64,000 nucleotides of DNA from Prevotella heparinolytica. GTDB taxonomy: Bacteria; Bacteroidota; Bacteroidia; Bacteroidales; Bacteroidaceae. The translations under genes and the position numbers were made by a program. Shown here one piece after another: positions 28,406-37,082 of the stretch. The DNA is taken from contig NZ_SLXB01000004.1 in NCBI RefSeq assembly GCF_004342845.1, positions 98,455 to 162,454 of the forward strand, written 5' to 3'. Under the pieces are notes generated by a model, which did no database searches, was not told the DNA's origin, and saw only the letters and a program-made list of their open reading frames with translations. Positions within the stretch are counted from its first letter, which is position 1. Each line of letters opens with the position of its first letter.

Positions 28406-29161
28406 ATGGATAAAAATATATCATTCAAACTGAGAGTTTGGCGTCAGGCCGGTCCGAAGGCAAAGGGCGCTTTTAAAGAATATGAAATGAAAGATATTCC
28501 GGGCGACACCTCTTTTCTGGAGATGCTGGATATCTTGAACGAAATGCTGATTGCCAAAGGCGAGGAACCGGTAGTGTTTGACCATGACTGCCGCGAGGGT
28601 ATTTGCGGAATGTGTTCGCTCTACATCAACGGACATCCGCACGGTCCGGCAACGAGTGCCACCACCTGCCAGATTTACATGCGCCGCTTCAAGGATGGCG
28701 ATACCATCACCGTAGAACCGTGGCGTTCGGCCGGTTTCCCGGTAATCAAGGACTTGATGGTGGACCGTACGGCGTACGACAAGATTATGCAGGCCGGCGG
28801 ATACGTCAGCGTGCGTACCGGCGCTCCTCAGGATGCCAACGCTATCCTTATTCCGAAGCCTGTTGCCGACGAAGCGATGGATGCTGCTTCCTGCATCGGT
28901 TGCGGTGCTTGTGTGGCTGCCTGCAAGAACGGTTCGGCCATGTTGTTCGTATCTGCCAAAGTAAGCCAGTTGAATCTGTTGCCTCAAGGCAAACCGGAAG
29001 CATTGCGCCGCGCAAAAGCCATGTTGAGCAAGATGGACGAACTGGGTTTCGGTAACTGTACAAACACCCGTGCGTGCGAGGCCGAATGCCCGAAGAACAT
29101 TTCCATCAGCAACATCGCTCGCTTGAACCGCGACTTTATCATTGCGAAACTGAAAGACTAA
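28406..29161 (+). CDS. sdhB: Succinate dehydrogenase/fumarate reductase iron-sulfur subunit
   Basis: Electron-transfer subunit between flavin and membrane quinone site. 251 residues: N-terminal 2Fe-2S ferredoxin domain with CREGICGMC and a later Cys (TSATTC), and a C-terminal domain with [11 protein letters not shown] for one cluster and [15 protein letters not shown] for the others. All cluster cysteines are present. Last gene of the operon; a strong intrinsic terminator follows at 29196. Confidence 0.97.
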   Translation: MDKNISFKLRVWRQAGPKAKGAFKEYEMKDIPGDTSFLEMLDILNEMLIAKGEEPVVFDHDCREGICGMCSLYINGHPHGPATSATTCQIYMRRFKDGDTITVEPWRSAGFPVIKDLMVDRTAYDKIMQAGGYVSVRTGAPQDANAILIPKPVADEAMDAASCIGCGACVAACKNGSAMLFVSAKVSQLNLLPQGKPEALRRAKAMLSKMDELGFGNCTNTRACEAECPKNISISNIARLNRDFIIAKLKD

Positions 29162-29195
29162 TCAGCCTTTCTATATTTGATTAATAGCACAGACG

Positions 29196-29232
29196 ACTCC
29201 TCTGCCGGGCAAGCCGGCAGGGGAGTTTTTTT
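29196..29232 (+). terminator. Intrinsic terminator of sdhCAB
   Basis: ACTCCTCTGCCGGG, a short loop, GCCGGCAGGGGAGT, then seven T. Canonical stem and T-run, 35 bases after the sdhB stop. Confidence 0.85.
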
Positions 29233-29250
29233 AGTCCTGAAAGCCGGTTT

Positions 29251-30849
29251 TTAGAAGGTGACACAAAAAGCTCCTCCCAAGACGAATTTCGACATGCTCT
29301 TGGTTGTATGCATGGTGTATGAGGTGATATAATCGTCGGCATTGGCCGGACGGCCGTTGAAAGTAAGATCTCGGGCTGCAGCCTTCATAAAGAGCATCGG
29401 TGCGTAGTCGATTTCGTAGCGTTTGCGCGTGAAATCGTAGTCGAGAAAAAGCCTGAATGCCATGCGTGATTTGTAAGCATAAGTAAGCGATACTCCTGTG
29501 CCCACCTCCATCGACCTGCCTGCTTTCACGCTGAGATAATCCCAGTCGGTCTCGTATTTTTCTCCTTCCGGACTATTCTCTCCTTTTATTTCGTAGACGA
29601 GAAAGCGTCTTCCGTCTTCCTCGTCATACGACATGTCGACATCGCGCTTTTGCCCCTCGACGTGGGCGTTGATGTCGATGCCCTGAGTATAGTTCCTGCC
29701 TACGAGCAGTTTTGTGCCGAGTGCCAGCCTCGGTGTAAGGGGCAGGCTGAAATAGGCTCCGGCAGATAAGGAGAATTCGGAGAGACGATCGGATTTTACG
29801 TTCAGTTCATACTTGTTGATGAAGCTCTCCAGATAGGGATCCAGTTGAGACAAGTCGCCGATTGGGCTTCGGGCGAAATCGCTCCAGTTCTTTACCAGCC
29901 TCGAATTTACCCTTAGCCGTCCTCCGATGCCGAAGTAAGGATTGAAGAAGTAAGCCCCTTCTGCACCTACCACAGTGGCCCGGCTGAATTTGAGATTTCG
30001 GACGGAATATCCTTCGTAGAAGTCGGCAAGGTCGGGATTGCCTGCTATCAGGTCGAGCGACTGTGCGCCCAGTCCCACACCCAGATGCACATTGAAGAAC
30101 GAAGGATACCGGTACAGGTTGTTGGGGCGTTCGATGTCGGGGCGTTGCAATCCTTTGTCCTTGAATAGGAGGTCTCCGATGGCATACCCCAATTCCGTGG
30201 ATAGGATGCCGATGCCTGCCCCTGCAAAGGTGTCGCTTATCCAATGGCGGTTGTTGAGCACCCGCATGCACCCTGTGGCGGTGGCCAGCGCATATCCGGC
30301 GATACTTATCCACGGGCTGCGCGTCATGCCGTATTCCTTGTGCAGAATGGTTGCGGCAACAAAAGCCGTAGCGGTGTGTCCCGATGGGAAGGAGTTGCGT
30401 GTGGAGCCGTCGGGGCGCAACTCCTTCATGCTGTATTTCACTCCGTTGACCAATGCGGCCATGATGGCATATGAGGCTCCTGCGCTTACGCCGTAACGAT
30501 CCCAACGGCTGCGCCCTTCGTAGCCGGCAAGCTTGAGGCCTGTGGTAACGGCAAGCGGCACGTACTGCGAATAGTTGTCGGCCGTATGGTGGAAGTTATA
30601 GAGGAATTTGTTGCGCACTTCGCGGAAGTTTGCCTTGTCGTTGCGAAGGAGGAAGCCTGCAACAATCCACGGCAGGCCCACCCACGACACGTCGGAGCGG
30701 AAAGTGTGTTTCGTGCGGGGGGTAGGGAAGCGTTGTGCAGTCATGGTGTCAGGAAGAGATAATCGGGCAGAGCCGACAGATTGTGCCTGCAACGGAGCGG
30801 TGCAGAAAAGCATCATCCAACACACGACCGGAAAGCCTCGCAATGCCAT
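29251..30849 (-). CDS. PAP2-family phosphatase fused to an outer-membrane beta-barrel-like domain
   Basis: 532 residues from ATG 30849, which gives a clean signal peptide (MALRGFPVVCWMMLFCTAPL then QAQS). Residues to about 250 hold a PAP2 phosphatase: KELRPDGSTRNSFPSGHTA and a third motif VLNNRHWISDTFAG. From about residue 275 the sequence becomes alternating-strand and aromatic (FNVHLGVGLGAQSLDL, YFFNPYFGIGGRLRVNS) and ends FCVTF, the aromatic C-terminus typical of outer-membrane barrels. Thus a phosphatase and a barrel in one chain. Longer in-frame starts up to 31050 exist, but the -7 box at 31017 argues against them. The substrate is unknown; a lipid phosphate is likely. Confidence 0.85.
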   Translation of the reverse strand: MALRGFPVVCWMMLFCTAPLQAQSVGSARLSLPDTMTAQRFPTPRTKHTFRSDVSWVGLPWIVAGFLLRNDKANFREVRNKFLYNFHHTADNYSQYVPLAVTTGLKLAGYEGRSRWDRYGVSAGASYAIMAALVNGVKYSMKELRPDGSTRNSFPSGHTATAFVAATILHKEYGMTRSPWISIAGYALATATGCMRVLNNRHWISDTFAGAGIGILSTELGYAIGDLLFKDKGLQRPDIERPNNLYRYPSFFNVHLGVGLGAQSLDLIAGNPDLADFYEGYSVRNLKFSRATVVGAEGAYFFNPYFGIGGRLRVNSRLVKNWSDFARSPIGDLSQLDPYLESFINKYELNVKSDRLSEFSLSAGAYFSLPLTPRLALGTKLLVGRNYTQGIDINAHVEGQKRDVDMSYDEEDGRRFLVYEIKGENSPEGEKYETDWDYLSVKAGRSMEVGTGVSLTYAYKSRMAFRLFLDYDFTRKRYEIDYAPMLFMKAAARDLTFNGRPANADDYITSYTMHTTKSMSKFVLGGAFCVTF

Positions 30850-31016
30850 TGTTAAAGGGGTTTGCCGGTTGTTGTTCACTGTCGCATCGACAGATGCGAT
30901 TCCTTGCAGAATATACCCGGCAAACAGTTGCTCTCTTTTACCTGCCTTTAGGAATTCTTGCAGAAGAATTTGGGTATAATAGAGTATTCTTTTACAGATA
31001 GTATGCATATCGTGGA

Positions 31017-31024
31017 CAAAGATA
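31017..31024 (-). promoter_or_regulatory. -7 box of PAP2-barrel gene
   Basis: Minus-strand TATCTTTG, 168 bases before the chosen ATG at 30849, which would leave a leader of about 160 nt. The spacer 30850-31222 otherwise contains only promoter elements and no gene. Confidence 0.45.
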
Positions 31025-31185
31025 AGGAAAAATGTCCGTACATACATCATTATTAATACTATGCCGACCGTTTATCGGAGGAAAACGGGAGTTCTTATGA
31101 AACAAGCTGAAGACAATAAATGTTTATAAAGATATTGATTGATAAAAGAAGGGTGTCAATTTTTCGTTGAATAATGGAATTATTC

Positions 31186-31193
31186 TATCTTTG
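31186..31193 (+). promoter_or_regulatory. -7 box of phosphodiesterase gene
   Basis: TATCTTTG, 30 bases before ATG 31223, with a TTTT about 21 bases upstream in the -33 position. Confidence 0.6.
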
Positions 31194-31222
31194 ACAAATA
31201 TTTAACCTATTGATTCAAGAAA

Positions 31223-32026
31223 ATGAGAGTCATTCTGTATATATTTTCTATTGTTGCTTTGTTCACCGTTGTATATGGCGGCCGCCAGACGGTGAGATAT
31301 GCCAAGGTGCCTGCTGCAAGCGGGCATCGAGGTGCCAATACCATTGCGCCGGAGAATACCATGGCGTCGGCGGACTCTTGCATCAAGTATGGCATAGGCA
31401 ATATAGAATGTGATATCTGCATCAGCAAGGACAGTGTGTTCTACCTTATGCACGATTCTACGCTGGACCGCACTACCAATGGAACGGGCAAAATCTGTGA
31501 ATGGATGTCTGCCGACATTGATACGCTGGATGCCGGTTCGTGGTTCGGACCCGAATTTGCCGGGCAGCGTGTGCCGCGCTTTGTGGACTTGCTGCGCAGA
31601 GCCAGACAAGCCGGCATGAGACTCGCTGTGGATTTTTGGAACGGAGACATGCGGAAGTTGCTGGAACTGATAAAGGAGGAGGGGATGCTGGAAAGTTGCA
31701 ACTTCTCTTTCTATAAAGAAAAAGACATGAGGCTGTTCAGAAGCCTTGAACCGGATGTGAAGACCTTACAGGCCTACGTCAGAAGTCGGGACGAGCTGGA
31801 ATATGTGGTCAATGAGTTTAAACCCAATGTCGTTGTGGTGCACATTGACTCGCTGACACCGGACTTCATGAAGAAGTGTCGCGGATATAATTTGCAAGTG
31901 GTAGCTCTTGTGTTAGGTTTGGAAGACAAGACGGCCGAAAACCGGAAAGCCGTAGAGCTGGGCGTAGACATTGTAGCCACCGACCGTCCCGATGCTTTCG
32001 TCAAGGAATATGGCAGGGAAAGATGA
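31223..32026 (+). CDS. Glycerophosphodiester phosphodiesterase
   Basis: Hydrolyses glycerophosphodiesters from phospholipid breakdown to glycerol 3-phosphate and an alcohol. 267 residues with an N-terminal hydrophobic segment (VILYIFSIVALFTVVYGG), so exported or membrane-tethered. The GDPD barrel begins GHRGANTIAPENTMAS (His-Arg and the Glu of PEN), then ECDICISKDSVFYLMHDSTLDRTTNG (metal-binding E-x-D and catalytic His) and ends VDIVATDRPDAFVKEY. All catalytic residues are visible. Monocistronic: the next gene (dprA) is convergent. Confidence 0.94.
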   Translation: MRVILYIFSIVALFTVVYGGRQTVRYAKVPAASGHRGANTIAPENTMASADSCIKYGIGNIECDICISKDSVFYLMHDSTLDRTTNGTGKICEWMSADIDTLDAGSWFGPEFAGQRVPRFVDLLRRARQAGMRLAVDFWNGDMRKLLELIKEEGMLESCNFSFYKEKDMRLFRSLEPDVKTLQAYVRSRDELEYVVNEFKPNVVVVHIDSLTPDFMKKCRGYNLQVVALVLGLEDKTAENRKAVELGVDIVATDRPDAFVKEYGRER

Positions 32027-32039
32027 GAAAGGGAATCCT

Positions 32040-33164
32040 TCAGTTTCTTGCCGGCAAATGATAGACATCGCCCGGCATTGCCTTTACCGCTCCTTTCATC
32101 TCCAGCTCGAACAGCAGAACGCTCATGCGGTTCACGGGGATGTTGCTCTCCACTACCAGTGTATTGATGTGCAGGTCTCCTTTCTGTGAAAGGATATGTA
32201 CCACCCGTTCTTCCTCTTCCGAGAGCTCAAGGAAGAGGTTGCGCTGAATGCCTTCCGGACGAACTTCTTTGCGTGCAGTATCCCAGCCCATGGCTTGCAT
32301 AAACTCTTCGGCGCTCTGAATAAGAGCCGCCTTGTTGTCGCGTATCAGCCGGTTGCAGCCGATGGAAGCGGTATCGGTGATGCGTCCGGGCACGGCAAAA
32401 CAATCTCTGTGATAGCTTTCGGCCAGCTCGGCCGTGATGAGAGAGCCGCCTTTGGCTGCCGACTCTACCACGATGGTGGCGTCGCACATGCCTGCCACGA
32501 TGCGGTTGCGGCTGACGAAGTTGTATCGGTCGGGGTTGGTTCCGGTGAGGAATTCGGTCAGCAAACCGCCGTCGGCCAGCATATCCACCGCCGTTTTGCG
32601 ATGTACGTATGGATAGAGGCGGTCCAGACCGTGGGCAAGGACGGCAACTGTGGAGAGCCCGTTTGCCAACGCTGCGCGGTGGGCGTGGATGTCGATGCCG
32701 TAGGCCAGTCCGCTCACCACGAGCACATCGGGACAGAGGGCCGCGAGGTCGTGCAGGAAGTCGGCACAGAACTGCTTGCCGTAGTCCGTGGCCTGCCGGG
32801 TTCCTACCATATTGATGACGTGCAGCCGGTTGAAGTCGACGTTCCCCTTGAAGAAAAGTACCGCAGGGGCGTCGTCGCACTCGCGCAGACGACCGGGATA
32901 AGCCTCGTCTTTCAGGGTCAGACATGTCAGTCGGTTCTTTTCCACAAACTTCATCTCTTGCCCGGCACGCTCGAAGGCGGCGGGACAATCGAGTGCGGCC
33001 ACCACGCCGCCGGTCACTTCGGGTATGATTTCAGGAAGTTCCTTTCGCCGGCTGAATACTTCGGCGGCGCTGCCTGTACCCTCTATCAGGCGTTTCGCCC
33101 CTACATGCCCGATGCCGGGACAGAGCGTAAGGGCTATGCTGCAAAGCTGTTCTTCGCTGTTCAT
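32040..33164 (-). CDS. dprA: DNA-processing protein DprA
   Basis: Single-strand DNA-binding protein that loads RecA during natural transformation; nearly universal in bacteria, including many not known to be competent. 374 residues from ATG 33164: an N-terminal helical domain (CPGIGHVGAKRLIEG), the Rossmann core with INMVGTRQATDYGKQ, VVSGLAYGIDIHAHRAAL and FVSRNRIVAGMCDATIVVES, and a C-terminal winged-helix domain (VVHILSQKGDLHINTLVV). The frame continues upstream to 33269, but only through the 22-bp repeat array, so that extension is rejected. Last of a minus-strand run with the thioesterase and U32 genes. Confidence 0.95.
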   Translation of the reverse strand: MNSEEQLCSIALTLCPGIGHVGAKRLIEGTGSAAEVFSRRKELPEIIPEVTGGVVAALDCPAAFERAGQEMKFVEKNRLTCLTLKDEAYPGRLRECDDAPAVLFFKGNVDFNRLHVINMVGTRQATDYGKQFCADFLHDLAALCPDVLVVSGLAYGIDIHAHRAALANGLSTVAVLAHGLDRLYPYVHRKTAVDMLADGGLLTEFLTGTNPDRYNFVSRNRIVAGMCDATIVVESAAKGGSLITAELAESYHRDCFAVPGRITDTASIGCNRLIRDNKAALIQSAEEFMQAMGWDTARKEVRPEGIQRNLFLELSEEEERVVHILSQKGDLHINTLVVESNIPVNRMSVLLFELEMKGAVKAMPGDVYHLPARN

Positions 33165-33200
33165 CGGTAGTCTTTTCTGCAACAAAAAGACCCCGTCCGA

Positions 33201-33310
33201 CAGACACTTGTGTTTGTCGCAACAGACACTTGTGTCTGTCGTGACAGAGTCCGGTGTTTGTGCCGACAAGGACTTGTGTCTGTCATGACAAAGGCTTGTG
33301 TCTGTCGGCC
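33201..33310. repeat. 22-bp-unit array between thioesterase and dprA
   Basis: Five head-to-tail units of exactly 22 bp starting at 33201, 33223, 33245, 33267 and 33289. The best unit contains the palindrome CAGACAC-TT-GTGTCTG; the third unit is the most diverged. The sequence is the same family as the arrays inside the MITE-like elements A, B and C, but the ACCTGA ends are absent here. It lies between two co-directional genes, so it is probably transcribed as hairpin-forming RNA ahead of dprA. Confidence 0.75.
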
Positions 33311-33339
33311 GAGGTTTAAACGTTTGTTATACAACGGGG

Positions 33340-33750
33340 TTACTCTTCTTTCAAGTAAGGCACGAAGAGGGTGTCGAAGAGGCTGCTGTCCGTCAGGCGG
33401 CCGTTCACCACACAGACGGTTTCCACCACGCCTTTCAGGGAGACTTTTCCGTCGCTTGCCCGGAAGATGTCCTGATAGAAGACGTACTTGATGCCCTCTT
33501 TCCGCATATAGAGCTTGCAGACGAACTCGTCTCCGCTCTTCAACGGTGTCTTGAATGCCATGCTGATGCGCGCCACCACAGGGTCGATGCCCTCTGTGTG
33601 CAGTTTGGCGAAGTCGGCGCCTGCCGAAATCAGAAATTCATGACGCGTATGTTCCAGATAATGTTGGTAGTTGGCATTGTTTACGATGCCTTGCAGGTCG
33701 CACTCATAGTCGCGCACCTTCATTTTCAGTTCATAAATATACTTTTCCAT
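33340..33750 (-). CDS. Acyl-CoA thioesterase, 4HBT (YbgC-like) hotdog fold
   Basis: 136 residues from ATG 33750 (MEKYIYELKMK). The hotdog motif is VRDYECDLQGIVNNANYQHY: here the usual catalytic Asp of YbgC-like enzymes is present as D in RDYECD/LQG, and the helix continues with YLEHTRHEF. A second in-frame ATG at 33792 would add 14 basic residues; the shorter form fits the family better but the choice is not certain. Hydrolyses short- or medium-chain acyl thioesters; the substrate is not readable. Between U32 and dprA on the same strand. Confidence 0.88.
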   Translation of the reverse strand: MEKYIYELKMKVRDYECDLQGIVNNANYQHYLEHTRHEFLISAGADFAKLHTEGIDPVVARISMAFKTPLKSGDEFVCKLYMRKEGIKYVFYQDIFRASDGKVSLKGVVETVCVVNGRLTDSSLFDTLFVPYLKEE

Positions 33751-33845
33751 AAATGCTTTTTTGTCGAGGTTCTGTCGAACCTTCTTTATCATTGGTTTCT
33801 CGGCGGGATTGCACCGATTTCACTGATTTACAGGTTTCCGGTCGG

Positions 33846-35138
33846 TCATCCCCGTTGCTTCTCCACATCCAGTCCTTTGAACTTCTTCAGCTCTTCCACG
33901 CTGACCAGCTTGTAGAGTTTGTCGCTGGGGCGTATTTTGGGCGATTTCATCGAGAAGTGTTCTCCTTTCTTCACCGTGTGCACCGGCTTCAGGTCTACAC
34001 GGGCTTCGTCCAGCGTGAGGAATTCCGCTCCCGTCGTGGGGCCTGTTATCAGCAGCTTGTCGCCCACGCTGACTTCGGCGGCTTCCACCAGAAACTCGGC
34101 CACCCCGATGTTGCTGAAGTAGCGTATGCCCTTGCCCACATAAATCTTGCGCTCCGTGGCGGCCGAGCCGTAGTTCTTGGTCCACTCGCCCAGGCGTTGT
34201 CCCAAGTAATACCCGTCCCAGAAGCCACGGTTGAAGACCGTCTTCAGTCGCTCGTCCCACACAGCAATCTTCTCGTCGGTGAAGGAGCCGTCCACATAAG
34301 CGCGGATGGCCTCTTTGTAGCATTCCACCACCGTGCGCACGTACTCAGGCCCGCGGGCACGCCCTTCAATCTTGAACACGCGCACGCCGGCATCCAGCAT
34401 CTTGTTCATGAAGTGGATGGTCTTCAGGTCTTTGGGCGACATGATGTACTGGTTGTCTACCTCCAGTTCCACGTCCGTCTCCTTGTCGCGCACCGTGTAG
34501 CTGCGTCGGCACACCTGCATGCAGGCGCCCCGGTTGGCCGAGTGGTTCATCTCGTGCAGCGAGAGGTAGCACTTTCCGCTCACGGCCATGCAGAGCGCGC
34601 CGTGGCAGAACATTTCGATGCGTACCGGCCGGCCGCCCGGTCCGCAGATGTTCTCCTCCCTGATGTGGCGGTAGATTTCGGCCACCTGCTCCAGATTCAA
34701 CTCGCGTGCCAGCACCACCACATCGGCAAAGCGGGCATAGAAACGGAGCGCCTCTACGTTGGAGATGTTGAGCTGCGTGCTGAGGTGTACTTCCTGCCCT
34801 ATGCGGTAGGCATACTCCATCACGGCCACATCGGCCGCAATCACGGCAGAGATGCCCGCCGCTTTGGCGGCATCCACAATGGTGCGCATCAGGGCGATGT
34901 CGTGGTCGTATATGATGGTGTTTACCGTCAGGTAGCTCTTCATGCCGTGCTCGTCGCACGTGCGGGCTATCTCCCGCAGGTCGTCTATCGTGAAGGTATT
35001 CGCCGAGCGGGCACGCATATTCAGGTTCTCGATGCCGAAGTATATGGAGTCGGCACCTGCCTGTATGGCTGCCGCGAGCGACTCGCGCGAACCTACGGGG
35101 GCCATTATCTCAAAATCGGAAAGGCGGGGTGAATTCAT
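33846..35138 (-). CDS. Peptidase U32-family protein (TrhP/RlhA-like)
   Basis: 430 residues. The N-terminal barrel begins FEIMAPVGSRESLAAAIQAG, and the family signature is EMFCHGALCMAVSGKCYLS, followed by NRGACMQVCRRSYTV, giving the cysteines that bind an iron-sulfur cluster. Although named peptidases, characterised members (TrhP, RlhA) hydroxylate tRNA wobble uridine or 23S rRNA cytidine with prephenate as a helper, so an RNA-modifying role is more likely than proteolysis. Which of the two applies cannot be told here. Upstream of thioesterase and dprA on the same strand. Confidence 0.9.
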   Translation of the reverse strand: MNSPRLSDFEIMAPVGSRESLAAAIQAGADSIYFGIENLNMRARSANTFTIDDLREIARTCDEHGMKSYLTVNTIIYDHDIALMRTIVDAAKAAGISAVIAADVAVMEYAYRIGQEVHLSTQLNISNVEALRFYARFADVVVLARELNLEQVAEIYRHIREENICGPGGRPVRIEMFCHGALCMAVSGKCYLSLHEMNHSANRGACMQVCRRSYTVRDKETDVELEVDNQYIMSPKDLKTIHFMNKMLDAGVRVFKIEGRARGPEYVRTVVECYKEAIRAYVDGSFTDEKIAVWDERLKTVFNRGFWDGYYLGQRLGEWTKNYGSAATERKIYVGKGIRYFSNIGVAEFLVEAAEVSVGDKLLITGPTTGAEFLTLDEARVDLKPVHTVKKGEHFSMKSPKIRPSDKLYKLVSVEELKKFKGLDVEKQRG

Positions 35139-35158
35139 AAAGCCGAAAGGGAAAGGGG

Positions 35159-35623
35159 TTATTTACTTACCATGTTGGCAATCTCATTCTGCATCTGCCG
35201 GCCGATTTCCGTGCCGAGTTGCTGTCCTATCGGCATGACTTCCTTGGCCACGGCGGGCGTACTGGCAGACAACTTCTTTCCGGCAGGCGTGTTGTAGAAA
35301 GCCAGAATATCTTCCAGATCTTTCAGTGTAAGGTGTTTTTGGTAAATAGGGGTGATGCCCTCCACCATCTTGTCGATGAGCTGCTTCGTCCAACGTTTGG
35401 TGAAGTCTTCCCAGAAAGAGTCGGGTTGCGATGCAGTCTGCTGCTTCATCATGTTTACAAGTTGCGGAACCATCAGCTTCACGGATTCCAAGCCTCCGGA
35501 TTTATCCAGCATTTTGTAGAGGGTTTCCTTGTACTGATTGTTTGTTTCTTGCGCATAAGTGCCGGTCGGTTGAAGCGACAACATGGCGATGCACATTGTT
35601 GCCATGAAGAAAAACTTTTTCAT
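35159..35623 (-). CDS. Exported DUF2059 protein
   Basis: 154 residues from ATG 35623 with a signal peptide (MKKFFFMATMCIAMLSLQ, cleavage near TYAQ). The C-terminal half carries the DUF2059 pattern LTLKDLEDILAFYNTPAGKK followed by a helical tail ending MQNEIANMV. The family is small and periplasmic, of unknown function. It has its own -7 box (35666) and may head the U32-thioesterase-dprA run: its stop is 20 bases from the U32 start. Confidence 0.88.
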   Translation of the reverse strand: MKKFFFMATMCIAMLSLQPTGTYAQETNNQYKETLYKMLDKSGGLESVKLMVPQLVNMMKQQTASQPDSFWEDFTKRWTKQLIDKMVEGITPIYQKHLTLKDLEDILAFYNTPAGKKLSASTPAVAKEVMPIGQQLGTEIGRQMQNEIANMVSK

Positions 35624-35665
35624 TTGGACTGTCGTTCTGGGTGAATACTCTTTCATTTAACACGG

Positions 35666-35673
35666 CAAAGGTA
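35666..35673 (-). promoter_or_regulatory. -7 box of DUF2059 gene
   Basis: Minus-strand TACCTTTG, about 42 bases before ATG 35623. Confidence 0.5.
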
Positions 35674-35696
35674 GTTCTTTTTATCTTACGAATGAT

Positions 35697-35704
35697 TAAC
35701 TTTG
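35697..35704 (+). promoter_or_regulatory. -7 box of dus gene
   Basis: Plus-strand TAACTTTG, 20 bases before ATG 35725; divergent from the box at 35666. Confidence 0.55.
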
Positions 35705-35724
35705 CCCGAAAAACCTGATTACGC

Positions 35725-36705
35725 ATGAAGATAGCCGATATGGATTTGGGCGCCCGCCCCCTGTTGCTCGCTCCGATGGAAGACGTCACCGACCCAGCTT
35801 TCCGCCTGATGTGCAAGCAGTTCGGTGCAGATATGGTATATACCGAGTTCGTCTCTGCCGACGCTCTGATACGTTCGGTGAGCAAAACCGAACAGAAGCT
35901 GAACATCAGCGACCGTGAGCGTCCCGTAGCCATACAGATATACGGCCGAGACACGCCTACGATGGTGGAAGCCGCCCGCATCGTGGAGCAGGCCCGCCCC
36001 GACATTCTCGACATCAACTTCGGTTGCCCCGTGAAGCGCGTGGCCGGCAAGGGCGCCGGTGCCGGCATGCTGCAAAACGTCCCGCTCATGCTCGAAATCA
36101 CTCGCGCGGTGGTAGATGCCGTGAAGATACCTGTCACCGTGAAGACGCGCCTCGGATGGGATGCCGACCACAAAATCATCGTCACCTTGGCCGAGCAACT
36201 GCAAGATTGTGGCATCGCCGCCCTCACCATACACGGGCGCACCCGTGCGCAGATGTACACCGGCGAGGCCGACTGGACACTCATCGGCGAGGTAAAGAGG
36301 AATCCGCGCATGCACATCCCCATCATCGGCAACGGCGACGTCACCACCCCCCGGCGGGCCAAAGAGTGTTTCGACCTTTACGGGGTGGATGCCGTCATGA
36401 TAGGGCGTGCCAGCTTCGGCCGTCCGTGGTTCTTCAAAGAAGTGAAGCACTACCTGGAAAGCGGCGAAGAGTTGCCCCCGCTCAGTTCCGAGTGGCAACT
36501 GAACGTGTTGCGCCAAGAAGTGGAAGACAGCATCCGGCTGCTTGACGAGCGCCGGGGCATTCTGCACGTGCGTCGCCATTTGGCTGCCAGCCCCTTGTTC
36601 AAAGGCATTCCCAACTTCCGCGATACGCGGATAGCCATGCTGCGTGCCGAAACGAAAGAAGAACTGTATCGCATCTTCGACGCCATCAGTCCGATGCTGC
36701 CTTGA
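35725..36705 (+). CDS. tRNA-dihydrouridine synthase
   Basis: FMN enzyme that reduces uridine to dihydrouridine in the D-loop of tRNA. 326 residues, DusB-like: barrel start LLLAPMEDVTDPAFRLMCK, catalytic Cys in DINFGCPVKRVAGKGAGAG, phosphate/FMN residues in TVKTRLGW, ALTIHGRTRAQMYTG and IIGNGDVTTPRRAKEC, then IGRASFGRPWFF, and a C-terminal helical RNA-binding domain. Length is normal. Monocistronic; after it comes a 377-bp spacer with a palindromic array. Confidence 0.95.
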   Translation: MKIADMDLGARPLLLAPMEDVTDPAFRLMCKQFGADMVYTEFVSADALIRSVSKTEQKLNISDRERPVAIQIYGRDTPTMVEAARIVEQARPDILDINFGCPVKRVAGKGAGAGMLQNVPLMLEITRAVVDAVKIPVTVKTRLGWDADHKIIVTLAEQLQDCGIAALTIHGRTRAQMYTGEADWTLIGEVKRNPRMHIPIIGNGDVTTPRRAKECFDLYGVDAVMIGRASFGRPWFFKEVKHYLESGEELPPLSSEWQLNVLRQEVEDSIRLLDERRGILHVRRHLAASPLFKGIPNFRDTRIAMLRAETKEELYRIFDAISPMLP

Positions 36706-36797
36706 AACTGTTTGGCAGGACAAATATTTTTCTTGATTTTATTTTACATTCCCGAGAAAAATAACATTCCTTCCCGACGCTTTTTTATTCACTCCCT

Positions 36798-36885
36798 GAC
36801 TGAATGAGATTCAGTCGGCGACTGAAACCATTTCAGTCCCTGAGTGAAACCCTTTCAGTCGCCGACTGATTGTACCCCTCTCAGA
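36798..36885. repeat. 22-bp-unit palindromic array (family GACTGAA)
   Basis: Three units of exactly 22 bp plus a partial fourth: 36798 (GACTGAAT-GAG-ATTCAGTC), 36820 (GACTGAAA-CCA-TTTCAGTC, perfect 8-bp arms), 36842 (GAGTGAAA-CCC-TTTCAGTC, one mismatch) and 36864 (GACTGAT...). Same period as the other spacer arrays but unrelated in sequence. Sits in the spacer 36706-37082 between dus and nadB; apart from the nadB promoter nothing else is seen there. Confidence 0.75.
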
Positions 36886-37051
36886 ATACCTTCTCGATGG
36901 GGTATGGGCGGCTTGTGGCATAAAATTGTCATGGTAATAAATTTTTAAAGTGAGCTTGTATGAGGTCTGGATATGATAGGCTGCCGACGGTTCTTCTCCT
37001 CATTTTCTCTGTTTTTTGCGGCTAAGATGAATGTTTTTAAGAGCTTTGCAC

Positions 37052-37059
37052 TATCTTTG
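37052..37059 (+). promoter_or_regulatory. -7 box of nadB
   Basis: TATCTTTG followed by CC, 24 bases before ATG 37083. Confidence 0.6.
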
Positions 37060-37082
37060 CCATATCAAAAGACATAAAACGT

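Noticed and set aside
30850..31050. Longer start of the PAP2-barrel protein
   Set aside because: The extension overlaps a -7 box at 31017 and puts 67 residues before an obvious signal peptide.
33165..33269. N-terminal extension of dprA
   Set aside because: The added 35 residues are encoded by the 22-bp repeat array and do not resemble DprA; the ATG at 33164 gives the usual start.
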